The notes beneath the pieces were generated by a model, which was given only the letters and a program-made list of their open reading frames with translations, was not told the origin of the DNA and searched no databases. A DNA stretch of 64,000 bases from positions 119,448 to 183,447 of the forward strand of contig NZ_JAAAMG010000011.1 of NCBI RefSeq assembly GCF_010500815.1, in the 5' to 3' direction. Made by a program: the position numbers and the translations under genes. This document shows, one piece after another, positions 1 to 7,738 of the stretch. Source of the stretch: Jiella pacifica (lineage in GTDB: Bacteria; Pseudomonadota; Alphaproteobacteria; Rhizobiales; Rhizobiaceae). How positions within the stretch are numbered: position 1 is the first letter of the stretch; every line of letters starts with the position of its first letter.

Positions 1-190
1 TTCAGATGATCGGCAGGACGCATCGCCCTGCGATCCGGCGCATGGACCATAGGCGGCCGCGGGGGCGGGTCGCCGCCGCCGAAGGGGCGACCGTCGCGAG
101 CATAGGCGCAGATCTGCCCGGTCTTGGTCCGCCCGCCTCCCAAATCCAAAACCGGGGCGGCATCCTTCGTGACGTGCCGAAAATCACCGT
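1..190 (-). mobile_element. IS66-family transposase (TnpC) fragment, running off the left edge
   Basis: Read on the minus strand from about position 170 to the edge, one frame gives residues such as PVLDLGGGRTKTGQ, AYARDGRPFGGGDPP and HAPDRRAMRPADHL. This matches the central part of IS66 TnpC transposases, which carry PVLDPGRGRTKTGR, then YVRDDRPW...DPPAV, then YSPDRKGEHP. There is no recognisable transposase sequence upstream of about position 190, so only a fragment is present here. The frame is still open at base 1, so the rest may lie outside the window. Call made from motif memory, not a search. Confidence 0.6.
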
Positions 191-516
191 TCAGAATAGA
201 ATGGCGGACCGATCGCCCCGGCAGCCCTCAGATGCTATTGTCAAAGTGATGGCGATTCACAGCCGAAAGCCGATGATCAACCTTCGTCGAGCGATCTGGT
301 GTGGGACCACCTCTGCGAGGATCCGGAGCAGACGATCCAGACTGTGTTTCGGCGTGGAACATTGCGCGCCGATCGACAACTAGCCACGCCCTGATAGGCA
401 TCCGCCGACCCAGTGCTGCCTCTCTCAATGATCAACTGAAGACTGAAGTGAGCCGCTTCGGTCGCACCTGCGGTAAGGCGGGGCGATCTGCGGTCACTTT
501 CGGAAAGGATATCCAT
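191..516. other. Stretch without a convincing gene
   Basis: Only overlapping arginine-rich shadow frames are seen here, without a ribosome binding site or a recognisable motif. It probably combines decayed DNA next to the IS66 fragment with the promoter of the small gene that starts at 517. Confidence 0.5.
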
Positions 517-699
517 ATGGCTTTGGCGCGCATGACGGCCGAAAGTCGGTCGCTGCTGACCAGACTCGTCCGCGAACCCGCTGAACACCCGGACACCGGC
601 CTCATTCCCGATCTTACGAGGCTCGGCTTCATCGAACGCCGCGACTCGAAGTGGTATGCGACACGCGCGGGAAAAGACTATCTGAAAACGCATCGATGA
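517..699 (+). CDS. Small hypothetical protein, 60 aa, winged-helix-like C-terminus
   Basis: The start ATG at 517 follows a purine-rich GGAAAGGA site at a suitable distance; the longer open frame upstream has no such support. The protein begins MALARMTAESRSLLTRLV. Its second half (LTRLGFIERRDSKWYATRAG) has the helix-turn-wing pattern common in small winged-helix proteins, where a leucine-rich helix is followed by IERRDGxWxxTxxG. That resemblance is weak evidence for a nucleic-acid-binding or partner-binding role. A short palindrome (CAACCGG...CCGGTTG, 740-755) lies downstream and could end the transcript. No family is recognised. Confidence 0.55.
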   Translation: MALARMTAESRSLLTRLVREPAEHPDTGLIPDLTRLGFIERRDSKWYATRAGKDYLKTHR

Positions 700-802
700 C
701 GCTCCATCCAAACGACTAAGCGTCGAACGGTCCGCGGCTCAACCGGCTCCGGTTGGCTAGCTCCTGCCAGGATCAGGGGGCCGCAACACCTCAGGAGACA
801 GC

Positions 803-970
803 ATGGCCAGAAAACCGAACTTCAACATGGAGCGTCAGGAACGCGACAAAGCCAAGGCCGCTAAGAAGGCCGCAAAACTGGACGCCAGGATCGCGAAGAA
901 GGAAGACGATAGAGCGTCCGGCCCTGATCGAGCAGCAGAGACGGTCGACACCAGGAAGGAGAGAGAATGA
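803..970 (+). CDS. Small highly charged hypothetical protein, 55 aa
   Basis: ATG at 803 lies seven bases downstream of CAGGAG. The product begins MARKPNFNMERQERDKAKAA and is almost entirely lysine, arginine, alanine and acidic residues, so it is predicted to be helical and soluble. Similar short MARKPN-type basic proteins are common and uncharacterised in Hyphomicrobiales. The stop overlaps the next start as ATGA (967-970), which implies translational coupling and supports both small genes being real. A nucleic-acid-associated or intrinsically disordered role is inference from composition only. Confidence 0.6.
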   Translation: MARKPNFNMERQERDKAKAAKKAAKLDARIAKKEDDRASGPDRAAETVDTRKERE

Positions 971-1149
971 GCGACGGCTCAGATTCCCGGAAGAGCGCCG
1001 ATAGCCATTTCAAACAGCTTCGAGACGACAAGACGACGGAGAAGTCCCAAAAGCTGGAGGCCACTCGGGTGAAAGCGGATGTGGAGAAGACGGCGCGCCT
1101 GAAGGCCGCCCGGGTGGCGAAGGCGGCCGAGACGAGCAAAGAAAAGTAG
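967..1149 (+). CDS. Small charged helical hypothetical protein, 60 aa
   Basis: It starts within the stop of the preceding gene (ATGA overlap). The product begins MSDGSDSRKSADSHFKQLRD and becomes a lysine/alanine/glutamate-rich helix with a repeated pattern (KLEATRVKADVEKTARLKAA). It resembles short basic disordered or coiled proteins; no domain is recognised. Together with the 55-aa gene upstream it forms a bicistronic unit of charged mini-proteins facing the convergent cold-shock gene. The strong hairpin pair starting four bases after the stop likely terminates it. Confidence 0.6.
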   Translation: MSDGSDSRKSADSHFKQLRDDKTTEKSQKLEATRVKADVEKTARLKAARVAKAAETSKEK

Positions 1150-1152
1150 ACG

Positions 1153-1199
1153 CCACCTTCGGAAGGTGGACCGGGCGCCCCACATGAGGCAGCCCGGTC
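1153..1199. terminator. Bidirectional hairpin pair between convergent genes
   Basis: A first hairpin has arms CCACCTT and AAGGTGG (1153-1169, loop CGG). A second has arms GACCGGGC and GCCCGGTC (1169-1176 and 1192-1199). They lie between the small-protein operon and the cold-shock gene. Read on the minus strand, the first hairpin is followed within ten bases by a TTTT run, so it fits an intrinsic terminator for the cold-shock gene. Confidence 0.6.
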
Positions 1200-1210
1200 A
1201 CGGTTGGCGT

Positions 1211-1423
1211 TCAGGCCATCTGAATGTTGACCGCCTTCGGCCCCTTGCCACGATTGTCGGGCTCGGTGTCGAAAGACACCTTGTCGCCGTCGTTCAGGGA
1301 CCTGAGGCCGGATCGTTCGAGAGCCGAAGCGTGGACGAAGATGTCACCGCCGCCGCTGTCGGGAGTGATGAAACCGAATCCCTTGTCCGCGTTGAAGAAC
1401 TTTACTGTGCCTGTCTGGGCCAT
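1211..1423 (-). CDS. Cold-shock protein, CspA family
   Basis: A 70-residue single CSD/OB-fold protein that binds single-stranded RNA and DNA, melting RNA secondary structure. It starts [20 protein letters not shown] and carries RNP1 (KGFGFIT) and RNP2 (DIFVHAS), followed by the conserved [11 protein letters not shown] and a C-terminal GPKAVNI. Length and motif spacing are those of the family. A longer in-frame extension upstream lacks any homology, so the start at 1423 is preferred. The 5' side is a GC-rich leader in which cold-shock genes often have thermosensitive structure; none was proven here. Confidence 0.95.
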   Translation of the reverse strand: MAQTGTVKFFNADKGFGFITPDSGGGDIFVHASALERSGLRSLNDGDKVSFDTEPDNRGKGPKAVNIQMA

Positions 1424-1523
1424 GTGTTTTCCGATTTTGTCCTGTCCGAACAGACCGTCGTGGCCTGCTCCGGTACCATCGACGGGCAGGAGCAATGACG
1501 CAAGTCGGCTTCATCGACTCTGT

Positions 1524-2063
1524 TCAATCCGGGACGATCGTGAATGCGAAGGCAGCACTCGGTACCGGCGATATCGAGGCGTGAAGACGGGCTCCCGCAA
1601 GCGCGTCGGCTTCGGCGCGATCGGCGAGTTCCTCCGGCGGCATGCCGATCGCAGCCTTGAAGGCCTGCGGGTATCGAAGCGCGCGAAGCAATCTCGCGGC
1701 CCGACTGGCGTGCCGTAAAGCAGGCACATCCTTTCCCTCCCGCAGCTTGACGCCAGCGGCGGAGAGGAGGATCAGCGCGTGCAGGAAGGTCCGCTGTTCG
1801 GGTGCCTCCCGAGAAGCCTGCCACAGGCCTTCCCACGCTTCGTGAGCTTCCCAGTAGTAGCCGAAATTGAAGAGATCGGCGCCCCATCGAAACGCCTCCG
1901 ACCTCAGCACGGCATCCACACGCACCGCCGCGTCCGGCTCCGCGTCGTAGCTGTGGCCTTGCGGATGCCGCACGGGATGCGGAAATCGCCCGGGAAGATA
2001 GGCGTATGGCGGGAACGCGCGGTGAGGCAGAAGTCGCGGGCGGGGTCCGGAACTGACCATCAT
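1524..2063 (-). CDS. DUF309 family protein
   Basis: About 179 residues from the ATGATG pair at 2058-2063. The core FNFGYYWEAHEAWEGLWQA is the DUF309 signature, in which a conserved H-x-x-W-E pattern sits in a helical bundle, followed by LHALILLSAAGVKLREGK. The biochemical function of DUF309 is unknown; family members are small helical cytosolic proteins. The N-terminal 50 residues (proline- and arginine-rich) are less typical, so a slightly different start is possible. It lies 140 bases downstream of the Mfd-like gene on the same strand and may be cotranscribed with it. Confidence 0.75.
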   Translation of the reverse strand: MMVSSGPRPRLLPHRAFPPYAYLPGRFPHPVRHPQGHSYDAEPDAAVRVDAVLRSEAFRWGADLFNFGYYWEAHEAWEGLWQASREAPEQRTFLHALILLSAAGVKLREGKDVPALRHASRAARLLRALRYPQAFKAAIGMPPEELADRAEADALAGARLHASISPVPSAAFAFTIVPD

Positions 2064-2203
2064 GGGCGTGAAACTACCGCGGCCTTCAAGGAAGACGAGT
2101 CGATGCACGATCAGGGCCAGCGCAATGCCGGTCCAGTTGGTCTCCCCAGACTGATTTCGACGACTGGGCTGCGATTCGGTCTGCGCGGCCTCGTCCTCAA
2201 GGA

Positions 2204-5200
2204 TCAATCGGCCCCTTCCAGCGCATCGAGCAGATCGTTTGCGAGCCCCAGCCTCTCGCGCGCGTCGGTGCTTCCTTCTCTGAGGAGCAGCCGGCCGCCC
2301 GACCATTCCAGCCCCGGCGGCGGATTCGCGCGTTTCATCGTCTTGAACCGGGCGGGGCGAAAGCCAGCTGCGATCGCCTGCCGGCCGCCGTCGAGTTCGG
2401 CAATGTCCGCTCGCTGGCACCGCAGCCGGATTTCCGCCAGCGCGAGGAGGTTCGCCATCTCCGGCGGCAAAGGCCCGAATCGATCGGCAACTTCGTCTTC
2501 CAGCTCGGCGAGCGACTGCGCATTGTCGGCCGCTGCGAAGCGGGCATAGAGGTCGATCCGGGCCTCGTCCTCGGGAATGTAGCTCGCCGGGATGCGCCCG
2601 GAGATCCCGAGCCGGATGGCCGGTCGCCACTCGTCCTCGAGCGCCGCGCCCTCCGCCGCCTTTACCGCCCGGTCCAGGAGATGGCGATAGAGGCTTATGC
2701 CGATGAGGCGAATGTGCCCGGCCTGTTCCTCGCCGAGCAGGTCGCCGGCGCCGCGCAGGTCGAGATCGCGTCCGCTGATGTCGAAGCCGGCGCCGATTTG
2801 GTGCAGCTTCTCGATGGCGGAAAGGCGCTGCTGCGCCTCCTCGCCGACCGCCTGCTCCGGATCCGTGAGCAAGAGGACGGTGCCGCGCCGCGCGCCGCGC
2901 CCGACCCGCCCGCGCAGCTGATGCAGTTGGGCGAGACCGAAATAATCCGCGTGCCAGACGATCATGGTGTTGGCGTTCGGCACGTCGAGGCCGCTCTCGA
3001 TGATGTTCGTCGCCAAAAGGACGTCGCCTTCGCCATCGGCAAAGCCCAGCATGACGGCATCGATGTCGCCGGCGCACATCTCGCCGTGGGCGGTCACCAG
3101 CTCCAGTTCCGGCGCGAGGGCGCGGAGCCGCTCGGCCATCGGCGCCAGATCCTCGATCCGCGGGCAGACCACGAAGCTCTGGCCGCCGCGCAGCTTCTCG
3201 CGACGGAGCGCGCTCTGCACCGCGGCTTCGTCGAAGGCGGCAACGGCCGTGCGGACGGACTGGCGTGCGACCGGCGGCGTCTCGATGACGCTCAGATCCT
3301 GCAGGCCGACGAGGCTCGCCTGCAGCGTGCGCGGGATCGGCGTCGCGGTGAGGGTCAGCACGTGCGCCGTCTCGGCGAGGCTTTTCAGCCGGCTCTTCAC
3401 CCGCGCGCCGAAATGCTGTTCCTCATCCAGGACGACGAGGCCGAGATCGGCGAAGCCGACGTCCTTGGCCGCGACCGCATGCGTACCGACGACGATCCGG
3501 ACAGCGCCGGACTTCAGCCCTTCCTTCACTGCCCGGGCGTCGGCCGGCTTCACCATGCGCGACAATTCGGCGACCGCAATGCCAGTCCCGGCGAATCGGC
3601 GGATGAGCGTGCGCAGATGCTGGCGCACGAGCACCGTCGTCGGCGCGACGAAGGCCACCTGCTTGCCGGCAAAGACGGTGGCAGCCGCCGCGCGCAGCGC
3701 GACTTCGGTCTTGCCGTAGCCGACATCGGCGCAGATCAGTCGGTCCATGCGCCGGCCGGAGGACAGATCCGCCAGGACGGCATCGATCGCATCCGCCTGG
3801 CCGGGGGTGAGAACATGGGCGAAGCGGGCGGCGAAGCGCTCGAAGCGAACCGTCTCCGGGACGAGCTTCGGCGCCTTGCGGGCGTGCCTTTCGCGGACCG
3901 CCTCGACCAGCTTTTCCGCAGTCGTCCGGATCGCCTCGTCGAGCCTGGCGCGTCGCTTCGCCCAGCGCTCACCCTTCAGCCGATCGAGCGTCACGGCACC
4001 CGCATCGCCGCCATAGCTCCACAGCGCCTCGATCTCGGTGACCGGAACCATCAGCGTCGCACCGCCCTCGTAACGCAGCCGCAGGGCGTCGTGGGTCGCT
4101 CCCTCCGGCAGCGCGATCTCCTCGATGCCCTCCAGCAGACCGAGGCCGTGGTCGCGGTGGATCACCGGCTCGCCGATCCGGAACATCGGGCCGGCGGCCG
4201 CATCGCGGTGCATGGCGACCTCAGGCCGCGAGACCTTCGCTCGACTGCCGAGGAGGTCGGCCGCCGCGATGACGGCAACGTCGCCGCCCGCCGTCTGAAA
4301 GCCATGGTCGAGCGGCAAAGCGAGGCTGAGAAGACTGCCGGGGTCGGAAGCCGTCGCCTCGCGCCAATCCGCGACCGGCCGAGATGCCTGGCCGAGCAGA
4401 CGCTCAGCCCGCCGACGGAAACTGTCGAGACCCGGCTTCGGCCCGGCGAGAACGATGCGACCGCCGGCCGTCAGCCGATCCTCGACGAAGCGCCGGAAGG
4501 CGCGCTCGGCGTTCCGACCGGTGCAAAATCGCGGTACGCCTCGATCATCGGCCGGAGCGGCTGCTGTGGAGGACGCGCCGACGGTTGCGATCGTGCGGGC
4601 GGCCAGGGCCGCGTCCCAATCCGCCTGCCGCAGGAAGACATGATCGGGAGCGGCGGGGGGCCACCGATTGCCAGCGCCTCGGCGGAAGGCCATTTCGCTC
4701 TCGTGGCCATCACGGACCCCGTCGAGAAAGTCGGTGCCGCGCTCGCCGGCTCCCGCCTCGCAGACGAGCCGCGCATCGCCAGCGTAATCGAAGACGCTCG
4801 CAAGCTCCGGATAGAACAGCGGCAGCCAGTGCTCCCGCCCGGACGGCAGGTCCGTCCCCTCGGGCAGATCCGCAGCATCCGCCTGATCGGACAGGACGAT
4901 CTCCGATGCCGGATCGACGTCCAGGCATTCGATCTCCACGATGGAGCGTTGCGTCGCCGGATCGTAGGAATGGATGGCGGTGATCCGGCCATCCTCGTGC
5001 TCGATCCGGCAAGGAAAGGCCGCCGCAGCCGGGAAGATCTCGATGACGCGGCCGCGTAAAGCGGCCTCGCCGGGCTCGTCGACGCGCTCGTCGAGGACGT
5101 ATCCGATGCGGCGAAGGGCAGCCTCGGCGGCTTCGGGCACGACCGTCTCGCCGACCCGGAACGCCAGATGCGCCTTCCGCCAGATCTGCGGCGGGGGGAC

Positions 5201-5554
5201 GCGCCGGAGCAGGGCGTCCGGTGTCATGACGACGAGAGCCGGCCGTGACGCGGGATCTGTCAGCCAACGGAGCACCGCCATCCGCTGTCCCATGCTGGCG
5301 CGGGACGGAGAGGCGCGGTCGTAAGCCGGGCAGTCCCAGGCGGGCAGCGAGGCGATCGCCAGTCGTGGCGCCAGCGCACGCAGCAGCGCTTCGAGCGCCC
5401 GGGCTCGGCCCGCGTCGCGCGCCACGTAGAAGAGCGGCGCCCGCGCGGCTTCCTCGATGAGCTGCAACAGGTCGGCGGCAATGGCCCCCAGCGGCTCCAG
5501 GGCGGCGAACAGCCGGTCTTCGGCCGCAAAGCCCGCGGCGGGCGCATCGTTCAT
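2204..5554 (-). CDS. Mfd-like transcription-repair coupling helicase, probably a divergent paralogue
   Basis: 1116 residues with Mfd architecture: UvrB-like N-terminal part, an RNA-polymerase-interacting domain with EPVIHRDHGLGLLEG (about residues 460-480), an SF2 translocase with Walker A ADVGYGKTEVA (about 605) and DEEQHFG (about 710), ATPIPRT, and helicase C with IIESGLD and QLRGRVGR, then a TRCF C-terminal domain. Mfd displaces stalled RNA polymerase and recruits UvrA. Several otherwise near-invariant positions differ: ADVGYGK instead of GDVGFGK, ARVKSRLK instead of VKHKERLK, and IGAGFDISGRDLDLRGAG instead of LGAGFQLASHDLDIRGAG. The length is also slightly below the usual 1150-1170. Some alphaproteobacteria encode a second Mfd-like protein (MfdB), and I infer this is that type. 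Confidence 0.85.
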   Translation of the reverse strand: MNDAPAAGFAAEDRLFAALEPLGAIAADLLQLIEEAARAPLFYVARDAGRARALEALLRALAPRLAIASLPAWDCPAYDRASPSRASMGQRMAVLRWLTDPASRPALVVMTPDALLRRVPPPQIWRKAHLAFRVGETVVPEAAEAALRRIGYVLDERVDEPGEAALRGRVIEIFPAAAAFPCRIEHEDGRITAIHSYDPATQRSIVEIECLDVDPASEIVLSDQADAADLPEGTDLPSGREHWLPLFYPELASVFDYAGDARLVCEAGAGERGTDFLDGVRDGHESEMAFRRGAGNRWPPAAPDHVFLRQADWDAALAARTIATVGASSTAAAPADDRGVPRFCTGRNAERAFRRFVEDRLTAGGRIVLAGPKPGLDSFRRRAERLLGQASRPVADWREATASDPGSLLSLALPLDHGFQTAGGDVAVIAAADLLGSRAKVSRPEVAMHRDAAAGPMFRIGEPVIHRDHGLGLLEGIEEIALPEGATHDALRLRYEGGATLMVPVTEIEALWSYGGDAGAVTLDRLKGERWAKRRARLDEAIRTTAEKLVEAVRERHARKAPKLVPETVRFERFAARFAHVLTPGQADAIDAVLADLSSGRRMDRLICADVGYGKTEVALRAAAATVFAGKQVAFVAPTTVLVRQHLRTLIRRFAGTGIAVAELSRMVKPADARAVKEGLKSGAVRIVVGTHAVAAKDVGFADLGLVVLDEEQHFGARVKSRLKSLAETAHVLTLTATPIPRTLQASLVGLQDLSVIETPPVARQSVRTAVAAFDEAAVQSALRREKLRGGQSFVVCPRIEDLAPMAERLRALAPELELVTAHGEMCAGDIDAVMLGFADGEGDVLLATNIIESGLDVPNANTMIVWHADYFGLAQLHQLRGRVGRGARRGTVLLLTDPEQAVGEEAQQRLSAIEKLHQIGAGFDISGRDLDLRGAGDLLGEEQAGHIRLIGISLYRHLLDRAVKAAEGAALEDEWRPAIRLGISGRIPASYIPEDEARIDLYARFAAADNAQSLAELEDEVADRFGPLPPEMANLLALAEIRLRCQRADIAELDGGRQAIAAGFRPARFKTMKRANPPPGLEWSGGRLLLREGSTDARERLGLANDLLDALEGAD

Positions 5555-5662
5555 GTCATGGCTCGGTCGGTGGTCGAAGGGCGTCTCTGCGGACGGGTGC
5601 TCCGCGCCGCCGGTTTGTTCGGCGGCAGGGGGCGGTTTTCAGCCAGTCCTGCGCAGCGGCGA

Positions 5663-6184
5663 TCAGCGGGAGGATGTCTCGCCGGCGGCGTCGAGCTCGA
5701 GGAACCGGCGGGTCAGCGTGGGAATGTTGTCGCGCACCCAGGTCGCCATCGCCTCCTCTTCGGCGAGCGACTCCTTCAGAAGCGTGATGGTGCCGGCATG
5801 CGTCGTCGCCTCGGCCATGGTGATCACACCGATGTAGCTCGCTGCCTCGAAATTCTCGAAGGCGAGGTTGGCGAAGCTGTTCTTCAGCACCTCGTCGCCC
5901 GCGATGACATGGCCGAGCGCCGCCAGATTGCCGCTCAGGGACAGCGCCGCGTCCTTCAGGCTGGAATGGGACTCGCCGAGCGAGGCGAGGATCTCCTCGA
6001 CGCGACGGATCTGCGTCTCGGTCTCGCCGCGGTGCACCCGCAGCCGCTCGGATAGGTCGGGATAGCTCTTGAGGCGGTCGAGTTGGCGGTCGATGAGGGC
6101 AAGCGCCTGATTCTCGACCGCATGGACGTCGCGCAGCCCCACGATGAAGTGGGTGGTGGCGCTTTCGCTCAGTATGGTTGCCAT
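5663..6184 (-). CDS. DUF892 (YciE/YciF-type) ferritin-like protein
   Basis: A 173-residue helical protein starting MATILSESATTHFIVGLRD. It shows the ferritin-like pattern of this stress-associated family: AVENQALALIDRQLDRL, then HRGETETQIRRVEEIL (E..H-type helix), AFENFEAASYIGVITMA and LAEEEAMATWVRD, giving the acidic residues that usually bind a di-metal centre. The start at 6184 is chosen because GAGGAG lies just upstream; the longer frame has none. The family is typically induced by general stress, but no convincing extracytoplasmic sigma-factor promoter was identified. The gene is oriented like the Mfd-like gene, 108 bases upstream of it. Confidence 0.8.
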   Translation of the reverse strand: MATILSESATTHFIVGLRDVHAVENQALALIDRQLDRLKSYPDLSERLRVHRGETETQIRRVEEILASLGESHSSLKDAALSLSGNLAALGHVIAGDEVLKNSFANLAFENFEAASYIGVITMAEATTHAGTITLLKESLAEEEAMATWVRDNIPTLTRRFLELDAAGETSSR

Positions 6185-6745
6185 GTGAGCTCCTCGTTCG
6201 ACAATGTGCTGACGGGCCGTGGTTCGCATGCCGGCGACAAGAACAACAATCGGCGCAGGAAGCGTTCCGTGCGCACTCTCGTTCCGGCCGCACGAGGAGA
6301 ATCGTCAGCCTGCCACGAATTTGGCGGCGACAAAAGCAGCGTATGTCGACGGCAGCCTGCAAACCCGAAGAGAGAGAGAGAGCGCAGTCCTAGCTGCAAT
6401 CGAGAGCCCCCGGCCCTTCGGCAGGCACGTGACAGGCACAGGCGACAGCACCGTCATAAATCCGCGGCGCCTCCATCATGTCCCCGGAAATCGAGTATGC
6501 CCACGATCCGCCTCGGATCATCGGCCGCGACGAGAAGATTGGGCGGATTGAAGCCGTTGGGGACGATCGAGGGCCTGCCCCGGCCGGAACGTCGCGGCCA
6601 TCCAGCCCTGCTTGATCAGGTCTTATGTCTGCTGGTGGAGCCAGTGATCTTCGAGCTTGTCCACGCGGCCTCCTGAAGCCGCTGATATCACATCCGGGCG
6701 GAGGTCATCAGCAGGTTGAGGAGGCCGATGCGGTTCGAGCCGGCG
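6185..6745. other. Stretch without an intact gene
   Basis: This holds the upstream region of the ferritin-like gene, a short GA repeat at 6370-6381, the phosphotransferase remnant (6390-6590), and about 150 bases of further degraded sequence. In the last part a minus-strand frame reading VDKLEDHWLHQQT is cut by a stop. It may belong to the same or to another lost gene. Confidence 0.5.
6390..6590 (-). pseudogene. Remnant of an aminoglycoside-phosphotransferase / hydroxylysine-kinase-like gene
   Basis: On the minus strand one frame reads SIVPNGFNPPNLLVAADD then PRRIVGILDF. After a one-base shift the reading continues as GDMMEAPRIYDGAVACACHV. Joined, this is the catalytic block of APH-fold kinases of the hydroxylysine kinase group (HNDFNPHNLLV...VVGILDFGDM...NDLAVA), which includes the metal-binding DFGD. 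The frameshift falls inside DF-GD, where one extra base is present, and stop codons flank both sides, so the gene is dead. Only about 60 codons are recognisable. Confidence 0.55.
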
Positions 6746-7738
6746 TCAGGCGCCTATGAATTCGCCGAGACGATCAAGGCGTGCCCTCTCCTCCCGCCGC
6801 GCGGCCAGCGCCCCCTCCATGTCGATGGATTCGAAGCGCACCGGCTGGTGGGGCTGGAGCTGGCCGATCAGGTCCATGTCCGCCGAGATCACCGTGCCGA
6901 CCATGAAATAGCCGCCCCCCGATACCGCGTCACGATGCAGCACGATCGGCTCGGTGCCGCCGGGCACCTGGATCGAGCCGTAGGGATAACAGCTGTCGAC
7001 GATGTTCGACGGATCGGACCCGGCGCCGAAGGGCGGTTTGCGGGGAACGAAGTCGAGCGCCCGCCCGCCCTTGAAGCGATAGCCGATGCGATCGGCCTCC
7101 GGCGCGACCGTCCAGGTGTCCTCGAAGAACGAACCCTGAGACTCTTCGGTGATCCGGTGCCAGTAGAGGCCGGGCATGGCTCTCAACAGGGTCCCGGAAG
7201 CCGGAGCGGCGCGCCGGACGTCCTCGGGAATGGTGACACCCAGCTTCGACGGCCCCGTCGGAGCACCGATCTTGACCTGATCCCCAGACTGAAGCGCCCT
7301 TCCCTCGAAGCCGCCGAGACCGCCAAGCGCATAGGTCGAGCGGGAGCCATGGACCTCCGGCACGTCGACGCCGCCGGCAATGGCGATATAGGCGCGTGCG
7401 CCGGCCTTCAGATAGCCGAAGGAGAGCTCCTGCCCCGCGAAAATCTGAAAGGCCGTCCACAGCGGCTGCTCGGCGCCGTCGAGCTTCGGCGGCATCGTCG
7501 CGCCGGTGACCGCGACGACCGCGTCGGCGGAAAATTTCAGCACGGGACCGAGGAACACCGCCTCGAGACCGGCCGCGCCGTCGGGGTTGCCGACGAGACG
7601 GTTGGCGGCAATCAGGGCGAAGCGATCCATCGCGCCGGAGATCGGCAGGCCGAGATGGTAGTAGCCCGGCCGACCCAGATCCTGCACGGTCGTGGCAAGG
7701 CCCGGCTTGACGACTTCGAACATCGCAGCATCAGCCAT
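6746..7738 (-). CDS. pxpC: 5-oxoprolinase subunit C / biotin-dependent carboxyltransferase (KipA-like)
   Basis: 330 residues, beginning MADAAMFEVVKPGLATTVQD. Conserved blocks are TTVQDLGRPGYYHLG, GAMDRFALIAANRLVGN, AYIAIAGGVDVPEV and the C-terminal GTEPIVLHRDAVSGGGY. This is the KipA / allophanate-hydrolase-subunit-2 fold, which with PxpB makes the ATP-dependent 5-oxoprolinase and in fused form is the carboxyltransferase domain of urea carboxylase. The gene overlaps the end of pxpB by 8 bases (7731-7738), so expression is coupled. It is the last gene of a four-gene leftward operon. Confidence 0.9.
   Translation of the reverse strand: MADAAMFEVVKPGLATTVQDLGRPGYYHLGLPISGAMDRFALIAANRLVGNPDGAAGLEAVFLGPVLKFSADAVVAVTGATMPPKLDGAEQPLWTAFQIFAGQELSFGYLKAGARAYIAIAGGVDVPEVHGSRSTYALGGLGGFEGRALQSGDQVKIGAPTGPSKLGVTIPEDVRRAAPASGTLLRAMPGLYWHRITEESQGSFFEDTWTVAPEADRIGYRFKGGRALDFVPRKPPFGAGSDPSNIVDSCYPYGSIQVPGGTEPIVLHRDAVSGGGYFMVGTVISADMDLIGQLQPHQPVRFESIDMEGALAARREERARLDRLGEFIGA

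Noticed and set aside
2681..5059. Long plus-strand open frame of 792 codons opposite the Mfd-like gene
   Set aside because: It is antisense to conserved Mfd motifs and is a GC-driven shadow with no domain.
6235..6320. GGAAC followed by GTT-like bases upstream of the ferritin-like gene, resembling an EcfG promoter
   Set aside because: Spacing and -10 sequence do not fit the consensus (GGAAC, 16-17 bases, CGTT) well.
6370..6381. Short GA repeat
   Set aside because: Too short to be a microsatellite or regulatory tract of note.
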